A stretch of 64,000 nucleotides of DNA, taken from contig NZ_NEVT01000008.1 of the NCBI RefSeq assembly GCF_002261345.1, forward strand, positions 248,001 to 312,000. The letters run 5' to 3'. A program made the translations under genes and the position numbers. Origin of the DNA: Bordetella genomosp. 2. Lineage in GTDB: Bacteria; Pseudomonadota; Gammaproteobacteria; Burkholderiales; Burkholderiaceae_B. Positions 57,013 through 64,000 of this stretch are shown piece after piece; the first letter of the stretch is position 1; each line of letters opens with the position of its first letter. Below the pieces are notes generated by a model. That model was given only the letters and a program-made list of their open reading frames with translations. It was not told where the DNA came from and ran no database searches.

Positions 57013-57987
57013 ATGAAAGCGCCCCCCTTTGCCGCAGTGCTGCTGTACGTCCTGGCCCTGTGCGCGGCCGGCCCGGCCATGGCCGCCGATGCCTTTCCGG
57101 CCAAGCCGATCAAGTTCGTCATTCCCTATCCGCCCGGCGGCACCTCCGACACCCTGGGCCGGGTGGTCGCCGACGGCATGGCCAGGCGGCTGGGCCAGAG
57201 CGTCATTGTCGAGAACCGCCCCGGATCCGGCACCGTCATCGGCGCGGACCACCTCGCCAAGAGCGCGCCGGACGGCTACACCGTGCTGCTCACCAGCCCG
57301 GGCGTGGCCATCAACGCCGCCCTGCGCACGGACCTGCCGTACGACACCCGGCGCGACATCGAGCACATCTCCACCGTCGCCCAGCTGCCCATGGCGATTT
57401 TCGCGTCCGCGGGCAGCCGCTACGGCACGGTGGAAGACATCGTGGCGGCAGCCCGCAAAGCGCCCCGGGAGATCTCCTACGGCACGGCGGGCACCGGGTC
57501 CACCGGCCACCTCACCATGACCTTGATGGAACACCTGGCGGGCGTCGAGCTGCTGCACATCCCGTTCCAAGGGTCCGCGCCATCCGTCAACGCGGCGGCC
57601 GGCAACCACGTCATGATGGCGGTCGACACGGTCTACCTCGGCAAGCCCATGGTGGATGCCGGCAAGCTGAAAGCCATCGTGGTGTTCGACGACCAGCGCT
57701 CGCCGCTCCTGCCCGACACGCCGACGGCGCAGGAAAGCGGGCTGCCGAAGCTCGTATCGACCGCCTGGTACGCCATCGCCGTCAAGCGCGGCACCCCCGC
57801 GGCCATCAACCAGAAAATCAACGCGGCCATCAACGCGACACTGGCCGAACCCAAGGTCGCGCAGACATTCCGGGAGATGGGGCTGCAGATCATCGCGGAC
57901 AGCCCATCCCAGGCCGACGCGCATTTCGCGGGCGAGCTGCAAAAAATGCAGGATGCCGTGAAGCTGTCGGGCGTTTCCGCGCCCTAG
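57013..57987 (+). CDS. Bug-family periplasmic receptor 5
   Basis: 324 residues, Sec signal ending P-A-M-A-A-D, AAGGAGACAGC before the start. Blocks K-P-I-K-F-V-I-P-Y-P-P-G-G-T-S-D and S-A-P-D-G-Y-T. It is clearly related to receptor 4 of the same operon but has diverged, so the operon may read two ligands or two forms of one. Last gene of the operon and convergent with the AraC regulator. Confidence 0.93.
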   Translation: MKAPPFAAVLLYVLALCAAGPAMAADAFPAKPIKFVIPYPPGGTSDTLGRVVADGMARRLGQSVIVENRPGSGTVIGADHLAKSAPDGYTVLLTSPGVAINAALRTDLPYDTRRDIEHISTVAQLPMAIFASAGSRYGTVEDIVAAARKAPREISYGTAGTGSTGHLTMTLMEHLAGVELLHIPFQGSAPSVNAAAGNHVMMAVDTVYLGKPMVDAGKLKAIVVFDDQRSPLLPDTPTAQESGLPKLVSTAWYAIAVKRGTPAAINQKINAAINATLAEPKVAQTFREMGLQIIADSPSQADAHFAGELQKMQDAVKLSGVSAP

Positions 57988-57997
57988 CCGGCGGCCG

Positions 57998-58981
57998 TCA
58001 CATGCGCGCGGCCTCGCCCGACAGCCCGCGCGCATGCACCCCGGCCGCCACCACCGGCGACGCCAGCGACAACAATGCCTTCAGGTGCCGTGTCTCGTCG
58101 GTCGGGCTGCGTCCGAACAGGCGCTTGAATTCGCGGCTGAACTGCGAGGGACTCTCGTAGCCGACTTGTTCGCAGGCGCTGGCCGCGTTCATCCCCTGGC
58201 GGATCATCATCAGCCGCGCCTGGTGCAGGCGGATCGCCTTGATGTACTGAATGGGCGAAGTGGCCGTCACCGCCTTGAAATGCACGTGGAAGGCCGGCAC
58301 GCTCAGGTTCGCCTCGCTGGCCAGCGTGGCCACGTCCAGCCCGCGATCGTACTGCGTGTGAATGCGCCGCAGCACCTTGGCGATGCGGCCGAAGCTGCCG
58401 CCCTGTTGCAGCGCCGCGCGCAGGCCGCCGCCCTGGTCGCCCGTCAGCACCCGGTAGGTGATCTCCCGGTAGATCGACGGCCCCAGCAAGCGCGCCTCGA
58501 CGGGCGAACTCAGCGCCTCCAGCATGCGCAGCGCCGCGTCCTCCAGTTTGTCGTCCATCCGCGTCGCATACATGGTCACGGGCTTGGCCTTCGTGCCGGA
58601 TGCCGCCTCGTCCACCTCCATCACCAGCTCGGCCGTCATGGCGGGGTCGATGCGCAGCGCCAGTCCCAGCAGGGGCTCGGCCGGGCTGGCTTCGGTCTCG
58701 ATGCTGAAAGGCAGCGGCACCGACAGCACCAGGTAATGCTGCGCGTCGTAGACATACATGGCGCCGCCATGAAAGCCGCGCTTGCGGCCCTGCACCACGA
58801 TGACGATGCTGGGTTCGTAAAGCGCCTGGGTGCATGAGAGCGGGTGGTTCGACCGCATGAAGGTCACGCCGTCCAGCAGCGACTGGGTGTAGCCCTCGGC
58901 GGGCGCAAGATCCTTCAGCAGCGCGATCATGCGCGCCTGGCGCGGCGAGTGGGCAGGAGCGGCATGGGCCATGGGCGACAT
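57998..58981 (-). CDS. AraC-family regulator with AraC_N domain
   Basis: 327 residues. Residues about 25-185 form the AraC_N (type 06719) sensing domain (F-M-R-S-N-H-P-L-S-C-T-Q-A-L-Y-E-P-S), and the C-terminal two HTHs lie at 205-310 (V-A-T-L-A-S-E-A-N-L-S-V-P-A-F-H and A-S-A-C-E-Q-V-G-Y-E-S-P-S-Q-F). A start three codons on (M-A-H-A) is possible. Regulators of this subgroup usually activate a divergent oxidoreductase gene, here the SDR. Confidence 0.92.
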   Translation of the reverse strand: MSPMAHAAPAHSPRQARMIALLKDLAPAEGYTQSLLDGVTFMRSNHPLSCTQALYEPSIVIVVQGRKRGFHGGAMYVYDAQHYLVLSVPLPFSIETEASPAEPLLGLALRIDPAMTAELVMEVDEAASGTKAKPVTMYATRMDDKLEDAALRMLEALSSPVEARLLGPSIYREITYRVLTGDQGGGLRAALQQGGSFGRIAKVLRRIHTQYDRGLDVATLASEANLSVPAFHVHFKAVTATSPIQYIKAIRLHQARLMMIRQGMNAASACEQVGYESPSQFSREFKRLFGRSPTDETRHLKALLSLASPVVAAGVHARGLSGEAARM

Positions 58982-59028
58982 TCCCGGGATCAGTAGCTAT
59001 AGGCCAGGAGCATAGCAATCCGGCCGCC

Positions 59029-59069
59029 GTTTTGGGAGGCGGCCAATAGTTTTGGGCAAGCATCCAATA
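59029..59069. promoter_or_regulatory. Tandem direct repeat, likely AraC operator
   Basis: The motif GTTTTGGG-N6-7-CCAATA occurs twice head to tail (59029-59048 and 59049-59069), giving CCAATA boxes 21 bp apart, two helical turns as in AraC half-sites. It lies between the AraC gene and the SDR gene, about 100 bp upstream of the latter. Confidence 0.65.
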
Positions 59070-59171
59070 AGAACAGGCCTTAACGGCGGCGGCGCCTGTC
59101 CTTAGCATGACTCCATGACGCGAGACCGGCGGCATACCGCCCCGGCAATCGTCCCACCAGGAGAACCCGCA

Positions 59172-59906
59172 ATGTCCCAAGCCACCGAAGCAAAAGTCAT
59201 TCTTGTCACCGGCGCCAGCAGCGGCATCGGCGCAGCCACCGTCAAGCTGCTGGCCCGCCAGGGCCATCGACTGGTGATCGGCGCGCGCCGCACCGAGCGG
59301 CTGGCGGCGCTGGCCGAAACGCTGCGCGCGGCGGGCGGCCAGGTCGAATACCGCGCCGTCGACGTCACACAGCGCGCCGACGTGCAGGCCTTCGCCGATT
59401 TCGCGCTGCAGCTCCACGGCCGCATCGACGTCATCATCAACAACGCCGGGGTCATGCCGTTGTCGCCCATGGCCTCGCTGAAGGTCGACGAATGGGACCG
59501 CATGATCGACGTCAACATCCGCGGCGTGCTGCATGGCGTGGCCGCCGTGCTGCCTGCCATGCAGCGCCAGGGCAGCGGACAGATCATCAACATTTCCTCG
59601 ATCGGCGGCCTCTACGTGGTGCCGACGGCGGCCGTGTACTGCGCCACCAAGTACGCCGTGCGCGCGATTTCCGACGGGCTGCGCCAGGAGAACGACAAGC
59701 TGCGCGTGACGTGCGTCTACCCCGGCGTGGTCGAATCGGAGCTGGCGGACACCATCACCGACCCGGCCGCCGCCCGCGCCATGGAAACCTACCGGCAGAT
59801 CGCCCTGAAACCCGAGGCCATCGCCGCGGCCATCGCGCACGTCATCGCCCAGCCCGCCGATGTGGACACGAGCGAGATCGTCGTGCGCCCGACCGCCAGC
59901 CAGTAA
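59172..59906 (+). CDS. SDR-family NAD(P)-dependent oxidoreductase
   Basis: 244 residues from M-S-Q-A-T, preceded by AGGAGAACC; an in-frame ATG 57 nt upstream gives a Pro/Arg leader and no good ribosome site. T-G-A-S-S-G-I-G loop, N-N-A-G-V, Ser in I-S-S-I-G-G and Y-C-A-T-K pair. It resembles the YdfG/serine-3-dehydrogenase-like group. Divergent from AraC and followed by a CMD-family gene 29 nt on. Confidence 0.92.
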   Translation: MSQATEAKVILVTGASSGIGAATVKLLARQGHRLVIGARRTERLAALAETLRAAGGQVEYRAVDVTQRADVQAFADFALQLHGRIDVIINNAGVMPLSPMASLKVDEWDRMIDVNIRGVLHGVAAVLPAMQRQGSGQIINISSIGGLYVVPTAAVYCATKYAVRAISDGLRQENDKLRVTCVYPGVVESELADTITDPAAARAMETYRQIALKPEAIAAAIAHVIAQPADVDTSEIVVRPTASQ

Positions 59907-59935
59907 TGACTTTCCGCCGTCCACGAGGAGCTGTG

Positions 59936-60391
59936 ATGAACCGCCTGCATTCCGCCCTGGCCTGCCTGCTGCTGGCCGCCACCCCCTCCCTGTCACACGC
60001 CACCAGCACCGAAGCGCGCGCTCAGCGTGGCGCCGAAGTCATCCGCGCACTCAACAACGGCGAAGCACAGCCGACGCTGGAAGCCATGCGGGGCGAATTC
60101 CCGTTCCTGGCGGAAGCCACCGAAGCCTACGCGCTGGGCGACGTGTGGAGCCGTCCCGGGCTGGACAATCGCACCCGCCAGCTTGCCGCGGTAGCGGTGA
60201 TGGCCGCGCTCGGCGAGACCGCCATGATGCGGGTGCACGCCGGCTACGCGCTGAATATCGGCGTGTCCGAGGACGAGCTGAAGGAGGCCATCTACCTGAT
60301 CACGGTGCCGGTGGGGTTCCCGCGCGCCATCGCGGCATCGCAGGCGCTGGCGCAACTGTTCCAGCAGCGGCGCGCCGCCGCGGGCGGCTGA
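59936..60391 (+). CDS. Exported carboxymuconolactone-decarboxylase-family protein
   Basis: 151 residues with a Sec signal (cut near S-H-A-T, residue 22) and GAGGAG before the start. The CMD helix block R-Q-L-A-A-V-A-V-M-A-A-L-G...M-R-V-H-A-G-Y-A is present and keeps the conserved His, but the AhpD-type C-x-x-C is absent, so it is not a thiol peroxidase partner. Exported CMD proteins often sit beside SDR or AraC genes. Function unknown. Confidence 0.85.
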   Translation: MNRLHSALACLLLAATPSLSHATSTEARAQRGAEVIRALNNGEAQPTLEAMRGEFPFLAEATEAYALGDVWSRPGLDNRTRQLAAVAVMAALGETAMMRVHAGYALNIGVSEDELKEAIYLITVPVGFPRAIAASQALAQLFQQRRAAAGG

Positions 60392-60409
60392 CCGCCCCTC
60401 CGCCCGCGC

Positions 60410-61171
60410 TCAGGCCGGCACGGCGCGCGGGGCCAGCAGCGCCCCCGCGCCCGGCACGACCGGCTCCAGCCCCAGGTGGTCCAGCATGCGCCACACCGTG
60501 CAGACCGCGGTCGACACGACCGGCACGTCCATCCGGTCCTGCACCGCCTGGATGGCGGGCAGCGACGGCATCTGCACGCAGGCCGACAGCACCACGGCAT
60601 CGACGCCGCGGGTATCAAGGGACTTCACATCCTCCACCAGCTGCATCGGGTCGCGCCGGCCGACCTCCAGGTTGTCGGCAATCTCGAAACACTTGGCATC
60701 CGCCACCTCGATGCCTTCGTGCTCGATGTAGGCCACCACCTGGTCGGTCAGCGGCCGCATATAGGGCGCCATCAGCGAGATCCGGCGCGCGCCGAGGCGG
60801 CGCAGGCCGTCGATGAGCGCGCCCGCCGACGTCATGACGGGCGCCTGGCAAAGGTTGGCGCGCGCCACCTCGCTCAGCTCGCGCTCCGTCTGGCGGTGGT
60901 ATCCCGGCCCCATGGCCATGATGGCCACCAGGCAGGCGGTGCTGATCACGTCCATGCGCGCGTCCGCCAGTTCGGCGGCGCAGCGCAGTCCCTCCCGGTT
61001 CATCGCCTCCAGCTCGGCGCGCGTCACTTTGTGCATGCGCATGCGGCTGCTGTGGAAGGTGAAGCGCTCCGGCCGGATCGCTTCCCGGGCGCGCAGCATG
61101 GCCGGAATCTCCGTCTCCATGGTGATGTTCGAACTGGGCACGATCTGGCCGATGCGATAGACGCGGCTCAT
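60410..61171 (-). CDS. maiA: Maleate cis-trans isomerase
   Basis: 253 residues, strongly like the maleate isomerases of Pseudomonas (MaiA/NicE). The two catalytic cysteines are C80 in S-T-A-C-L-V-A-I-M and C198 in L-S-A-C-V-Q-M-P-S-L. The N-terminus reads I-V-P-S-S-N-I-T-M-E-T-E, with Ile where the usual sequence has Thr just after the active-site Asn. It converts maleate to fumarate. Last gene of the leftward operon with the aromatic CoA enzymes, which fits maleate formed through gentisate. Arylmalonate decarboxylase is excluded because both cysteines are kept. Confidence 0.93.
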   Translation of the reverse strand: MSRVYRIGQIVPSSNITMETEIPAMLRAREAIRPERFTFHSSRMRMHKVTRAELEAMNREGLRCAAELADARMDVISTACLVAIMAMGPGYHRQTERELSEVARANLCQAPVMTSAGALIDGLRRLGARRISLMAPYMRPLTDQVVAYIEHEGIEVADAKCFEIADNLEVGRRDPMQLVEDVKSLDTRGVDAVVLSACVQMPSLPAIQAVQDRMDVPVVSTAVCTVWRMLDHLGLEPVVPGAGALLAPRAVPA

Positions 61172-61188
61172 GGCGGTTCCTTTGCGGT

Positions 61189-62163
61189 TCATTCCAGGGA
61201 AATACTGGCCTGCTTGACGATCCCGGCGAAGCGCGCCGAATCCTCCTCCTGCGCGCGCGCCACGGCGGCGGCGTCGGCGGCCCAGGCGTCGAAGCCGAAG
61301 GTCTCGAAACGCTGCCGCACGGACGGCGCCGCCAGCGCGGCCGTGATGTCGGCGTTCAGGCGCTTGACCACTTCCGGCGGCGTGCCCTTCGGCGCGAAAG
61401 CGGCCACCCAGGTCTTCAACTCGAAGCCGGCCGGCCCGCCCGCCTGCGCCACCGTGGGCACATCGGGGTACAGCGCCAGGCGCCTGGGGGCCGCCAGCGC
61501 CAGCAGCTTCACCCGCCCCGCCTGATACAAGTTCTGCACCGTGGCGGCTGTGCCGAACGCCCAGTCGACCTCGCCGTTGGCGACGGCGGTATACAGCTGC
61601 GGCAGCTCCTTGAAAGGCACGTGGGTCATGGAAGTCCCGGTATCCCGCTGGAACATGGTGGCGCCCACATGGGCCACGCTGCCCATGCCCCAAGTGCCAT
61701 AGGTCTGCCGCCCGGGGTCGCGGCGCGCGGCCTCGACCAGGTCGCCGACATCGCGCCACGGCGAATCGGCGGCCACCACAATGAAGAAATGGGTGGTATA
61801 GATGGGCGCCACCGCGATGAAGTCGCGCGAGGGGTCGAACGGCATCTTGCTGTACAGGTGCGGCTGCAGCGTCATGTGCGTGTTGTCCACCACCGCCACC
61901 GAATAGCCGTCGGGCGCCGACCGCTTGACCTCGCCGATGGCCAGCCAGCCGTTGGCGCCCGGCTTGTTCTCGACAATAAAGGGCTGGCGCCACGCCGCCG
62001 CCAATTGCTCGCCGATCATGCGGGTGACGGCGTCGGGGCCGCTGCCCACCGAGTACGGCAGCACGGCGCGCACGCTGCGGGCCGGGAAGTCGCTCGCCTG
62101 CGCGTGCGCCGCGCCGGCCAGGACGCCCAGGGCGAGCGTCGCCAGGATCAGGGTCTTTTTCAT
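61189..62163 (-). CDS. Bug-family periplasmic receptor 6
   Basis: 324 residues from M-K-K-T-L-I-L; GGAGGAGAC stands before it and the longer start six codons upstream has none. Sec signal ending A-H-A-Q-A. Blocks F-P-A-R-S-V-R-A-V-L-P-Y and K-R-S-A-P-D-G-Y-S are kept, with some change in the usual V-P-F-P-P-G-G (here L-P-Y-S-V-G-S-G). It probably binds the aromatic acid degraded by this operon. Confidence 0.92.
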   Translation of the reverse strand: MKKTLILATLALGVLAGAAHAQASDFPARSVRAVLPYSVGSGPDAVTRMIGEQLAAAWRQPFIVENKPGANGWLAIGEVKRSAPDGYSVAVVDNTHMTLQPHLYSKMPFDPSRDFIAVAPIYTTHFFIVVAADSPWRDVGDLVEAARRDPGRQTYGTWGMGSVAHVGATMFQRDTGTSMTHVPFKELPQLYTAVANGEVDWAFGTAATVQNLYQAGRVKLLALAAPRRLALYPDVPTVAQAGGPAGFELKTWVAAFAPKGTPPEVVKRLNADITAALAAPSVRQRFETFGFDAWAADAAAVARAQEEDSARFAGIVKQASISLE

Positions 62164-62187
62164 GTCTCCTCCATGCCTCATGGCTGG

Positions 62188-63366
62188 TTATCGGACGCTG
62201 TGTGCGTCTGCTTGTGCAACGGGCTCGCCGGACCGCTCCGGGTGCCGCGCCTCGTAGGTCGCGGTGAAGCCCGGATCGCGCTGGCGCAGGTCGTCGTGGC
62301 TGACCTGGCCGGTGCGCCGCATGTAGTCGTAGGCGAACGACACCGGGTCCAGGTGCATCTTGTCGGCGACGTTCTCATACCAATCCAGGCTGCGCGCCGC
62401 CGCGGCCTGGAAACTGGCCGACGCCGGGCGGCGCCCCGCCTCGAACAGCGCGAAGGCGGCCGCCACGTCGTCGGGGTGCCGCGCCAGCCCTTGATGCAGG
62501 GCAATCGCATCCTGCATGGCCATGCGCGTGCCCGAGCCGAGCGAAAAGTGCACGGTGCGCAGGGCGTCGCCCAGCAGGACGATGTTGCGGTGCGACCAGG
62601 CCTCGTTGCGCACGATGTTCGCCTCGAACCACAACGACCGGTTCGTCAGCAGCTCATGGGCGCCCAGGTCGGCCCGGAACACATCGGCACAGTAGCGGCG
62701 GCTGGCCTCCTCGTCGGCCTCGTCCAGGCCGGCGCGGCGCCAGGTATCCGGGTCCACCTCCACCAGGAAGGTGCTCAACTCGGGGCTGTACTGATAGCTG
62801 TGCGCGATGAAGATGCCGTGCGGCGTTTCGCGGAAGATCAGCGACACCGGATGGAAGCGCTGGCGCGTGCCGTACCAGGCGAACTTGTTGCGGCGCCGCT
62901 CGAAGCTCGGGCGGAAGTGGTCGGCGAACTGCTTGCGCACCGCGCTGTTGCTGCCGTCGGCGGCGACCACCATGTCCACTTCGCCGGCCAGCCGCTCTAC
63001 GTCCTCGATGCGGCGATCGTGGGCGATGCGCACGCCCGCGCGCAGGCACGCCTGCTCCAGCACTTCCAGCATGTCCAGGCGGGCGGTGCGCGAGAAATGG
63101 TTGCCCTGCACCTGCACCCGCGTGCCCCGGTGGACGATTTCCATATAGTCGCAGCGCTCGTGATGGGCCACGAATGTCTGGAAAAACTCCGGGTCCGCCT
63201 CGCGCAGGAACGCCAGTCCGATATCCGAGAACACCACGCCCCAGCCGTAAGTGGCCCCGCGCGGGTTCTGCTCGTAGACCTGGATGTCGTGGCGCGGGTT
63301 GTGCTTCTTGGCCAGCAACGCGAAGTACAGGCCGGCCGGGCCGGCCCCGATGACGGCGATCTTCAT
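62188..63366 (-). CDS. FAD-dependent aromatic monooxygenase, salicylyl-CoA 5-hydroxylase-like
   Basis: 392 residues. FAD block I-G-A-G-P-A-G-L-Y-F-A-L-L (6-18), then Y-G-W-G-V-V-F-S-D, which is the pattern of salicylyl-CoA 5-hydroxylase and 2-aminobenzoyl-CoA monooxygenase, and the second FAD block L-L-G-D-A-L-R-T-V-H-F-S-L-G-S-G. It should hydroxylate a CoA-bound aromatic acid with NADH and O2. The thioesterase and ligase just upstream supply and release the CoA ester. Overlaps the thioesterase stop by ATGA. Which aromatic acid is used remains open. Confidence 0.88.
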   Translation of the reverse strand: MKIAVIGAGPAGLYFALLAKKHNPRHDIQVYEQNPRGATYGWGVVFSDIGLAFLREADPEFFQTFVAHHERCDYMEIVHRGTRVQVQGNHFSRTARLDMLEVLEQACLRAGVRIAHDRRIEDVERLAGEVDMVVAADGSNSAVRKQFADHFRPSFERRRNKFAWYGTRQRFHPVSLIFRETPHGIFIAHSYQYSPELSTFLVEVDPDTWRRAGLDEADEEASRRYCADVFRADLGAHELLTNRSLWFEANIVRNEAWSHRNIVLLGDALRTVHFSLGSGTRMAMQDAIALHQGLARHPDDVAAAFALFEAGRRPASASFQAAAARSLDWYENVADKMHLDPVSFAYDYMRRTGQVSHDDLRQRDPGFTATYEARHPERSGEPVAQADAHSVR

Positions 63367-63839
63367 TGCATCGAACTCCTGGACAATGCCGCCTGCCCGC
63401 AGGCGGCCTGGTAGGCAAGCAGCGCGTCGCGCATGACAGGCGGCACCGGGATCGCCCGGCGTTCGCCGCGCGCCACGCAGATGGGCGTCAGCCGCGCGTC
63501 GAACGCCGGCTCGCCGCGCACGCTGCCGGCGATATGCAGCGTGTACGTCCGCTGGCCGATGTGCTCGACCGCGACGCTCATGTCGAACTCCTCGTCGGGC
63601 CACAGCGAGGCGCGGAAATCGAACGCCAGCGCCCGCGTCGGCGTGCCGAAGCCGTGCTCGTCCTTCAGCCGCTGCGGCGTGCCGCCCAGCAGCCGGCCAT
63701 AGAAGAGCTCCGCGGCCGATATGACGTACTCGCCGAACATCACCGTGTAGACCACGCCGGCCGGATCGCAATCGCCCCACTTGACCCGGCGCCGGATCAC
63801 GAACGGCGTTTCGCTGATGACATGCTCAGTGCTGATCAT
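63363..63839 (-). CDS. Acyl-CoA thioesterase, 4-hydroxybenzoyl-CoA type
   Basis: 158 residues with the hot-dog fold opening K-W-G-D-C-D-P-A-G-V-V-Y, where the second Asp is the catalytic residue in 4-hydroxybenzoyl-CoA thioesterase. It should release the hydroxylated aromatic acid (gentisate or similar) from CoA. Its start overlaps the stop of the ligase by 14 nt, a tight coupling. Confidence 0.9.
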   Translation of the reverse strand: MISTEHVISETPFVIRRRVKWGDCDPAGVVYTVMFGEYVISAAELFYGRLLGGTPQRLKDEHGFGTPTRALAFDFRASLWPDEEFDMSVAVEHIGQRTYTLHIAGSVRGEPAFDARLTPICVARGERRAIPVPPVMRDALLAYQAACGQAALSRSSMQ

Positions 63840-64000
63840 GATCGGCTCCCGCGGCCGCCCGGGCCTCCTGGTTGAGCATCTCGGCGATCATGGCGCGCAG
63901 CGCCGCCTTGTCGAGCTTGCCGACCTTGGTGACCGGGAACGCCTCGATGACCTCCACGCGCTCCGGGCACTTGTACTTGGCCAGCCCCTGGCCCACCAGG
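63826..64000 (-). CDS. Acyl/aryl-CoA ligase, C-terminal part only
   Basis: 58 residues up to the TGA; the rest lies beyond the right edge. The end has L-A-K-Y-K-C-P-E-R and the block F-P-V-T-K-V-G-K-L-D-K-A-A-L-R, whose lysine after G is the catalytic residue of ANL adenylate-forming enzymes. It is the first visible gene of the aromatic-CoA operon and should make the substrate of the hydroxylase, for example salicylyl-CoA. Substrate not readable from this tail. Confidence 0.85.
   Translation of the reverse strand, partial: LVGQGLAKYKCPERVEVIEAFPVTKVGKLDKAALRAMIAEMLNQEARAAAGADHDQH

Noticed and set aside
60410-61171. Arylmalonate decarboxylase, an Asp/Glu-racemase-family enzyme known from Bordetella.
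   Set aside because: That enzyme has one catalytic cysteine. Both cysteines and the N-terminal and H-S-S-R-M-R-M blocks match maleate isomerase.

Overview
The window is about two-thirds G+C and densely packed with genes. It reads as part of a Betaproteobacterial chromosome, most likely Bordetella or a close Alcaligenaceae relative. The main argument is six Bug-type periplasmic receptors (TctC-like, the family greatly expanded in Bordetella) together with overlapping ATGA gene junctions, many LysR/GntR/IclR/AraC catabolic regulators and no housekeeping genes. I see no rRNA, tRNA, CRISPR array, insertion sequence or phage gene. The species is inference; the gene families are read from the translated sequence.

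Layout, left to right. 1-10363 (+): a RidA remnant cut by the left edge, an M81 (MlrC-like) metallopeptidase, a five-gene peptide-type ABC importer, a D-aminoacylase, an N-carbamoyl-D-amino-acid hydrolase and an XRE-cupin regulator. This looks like uptake and hydrolysis of an N-blocked, D-amino-acid-containing compound. 10360-13230: an alpha/beta hydrolase (-), an AlkA-type DNA glycosylase and a Bug receptor with a clear terminator. 13241-16038 (-): a periplasmic two-subunit molybdenum hydroxylase. 16147-22845 (+): thiolase, acyl-CoA ligase, TRAP transporter (DctP, DctQ, DctM) and an SDR, led by a promoter with three TACGTA-like boxes. 22865-24962: a PAS-LuxR regulator (-) and a major porin (+), separated by 433 bp. 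25211-33479: a TfoX-N protein (+), then a leftward locus with a GntR regulator, a KdgD-like aldolase-family dehydratase, a second peptide-type ABC importer with fused ATPases and a 2-hydroxyacid dehydrogenase.

33521-42032: the histidine-utilisation region. hutI (-) and hutC-hutU (+) diverge from a compact promoter-operator. hutU is followed by an exported HAL-family protein that lacks the Ala-Ser-Gly triad needed to make the MIO cofactor, then a Bug receptor, an ornithine-cyclodeaminase-family protein and a PhnD-like binding protein without a signal peptide. 42044-46927 (-): iorA, iorB and an FMN 2-hydroxyacid oxidase, a plausible route from a 2-hydroxyacid through a 2-oxoacid to an acyl-CoA. 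47106-51863 (+): two tandem LysR genes, an enolase-superfamily enzyme, a Bug receptor and a Rap1a/Tai-like small exported protein. 51921-57987: an IclR regulator (-) divergent from an enoyl-CoA hydratase, Bug, class III CoA-transferase, alpha-methylacyl-CoA racemase, Bug operon. 57998-60391: an AraC regulator (-) divergent from an SDR and an exported CMD-family protein. 60410-64000 (-): an acyl-CoA ligase (cut by the right edge), a thioesterase, a salicylyl-CoA-5-hydroxylase-like flavoprotein, a Bug receptor and maleate isomerase. Together these suggest an aromatic acid degraded through CoA-linked hydroxylation, gentisate and maleate.

Most units follow one plan: a one-component regulator, a periplasmic receptor or importer and a short enzyme set. 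The strongest candidate for undescribed biology is the MIO-less, exported HAL homologue at 37372-39156. Several operators and promoters are visible directly as inverted or direct repeats placed on recognisable -35/-10 elements.
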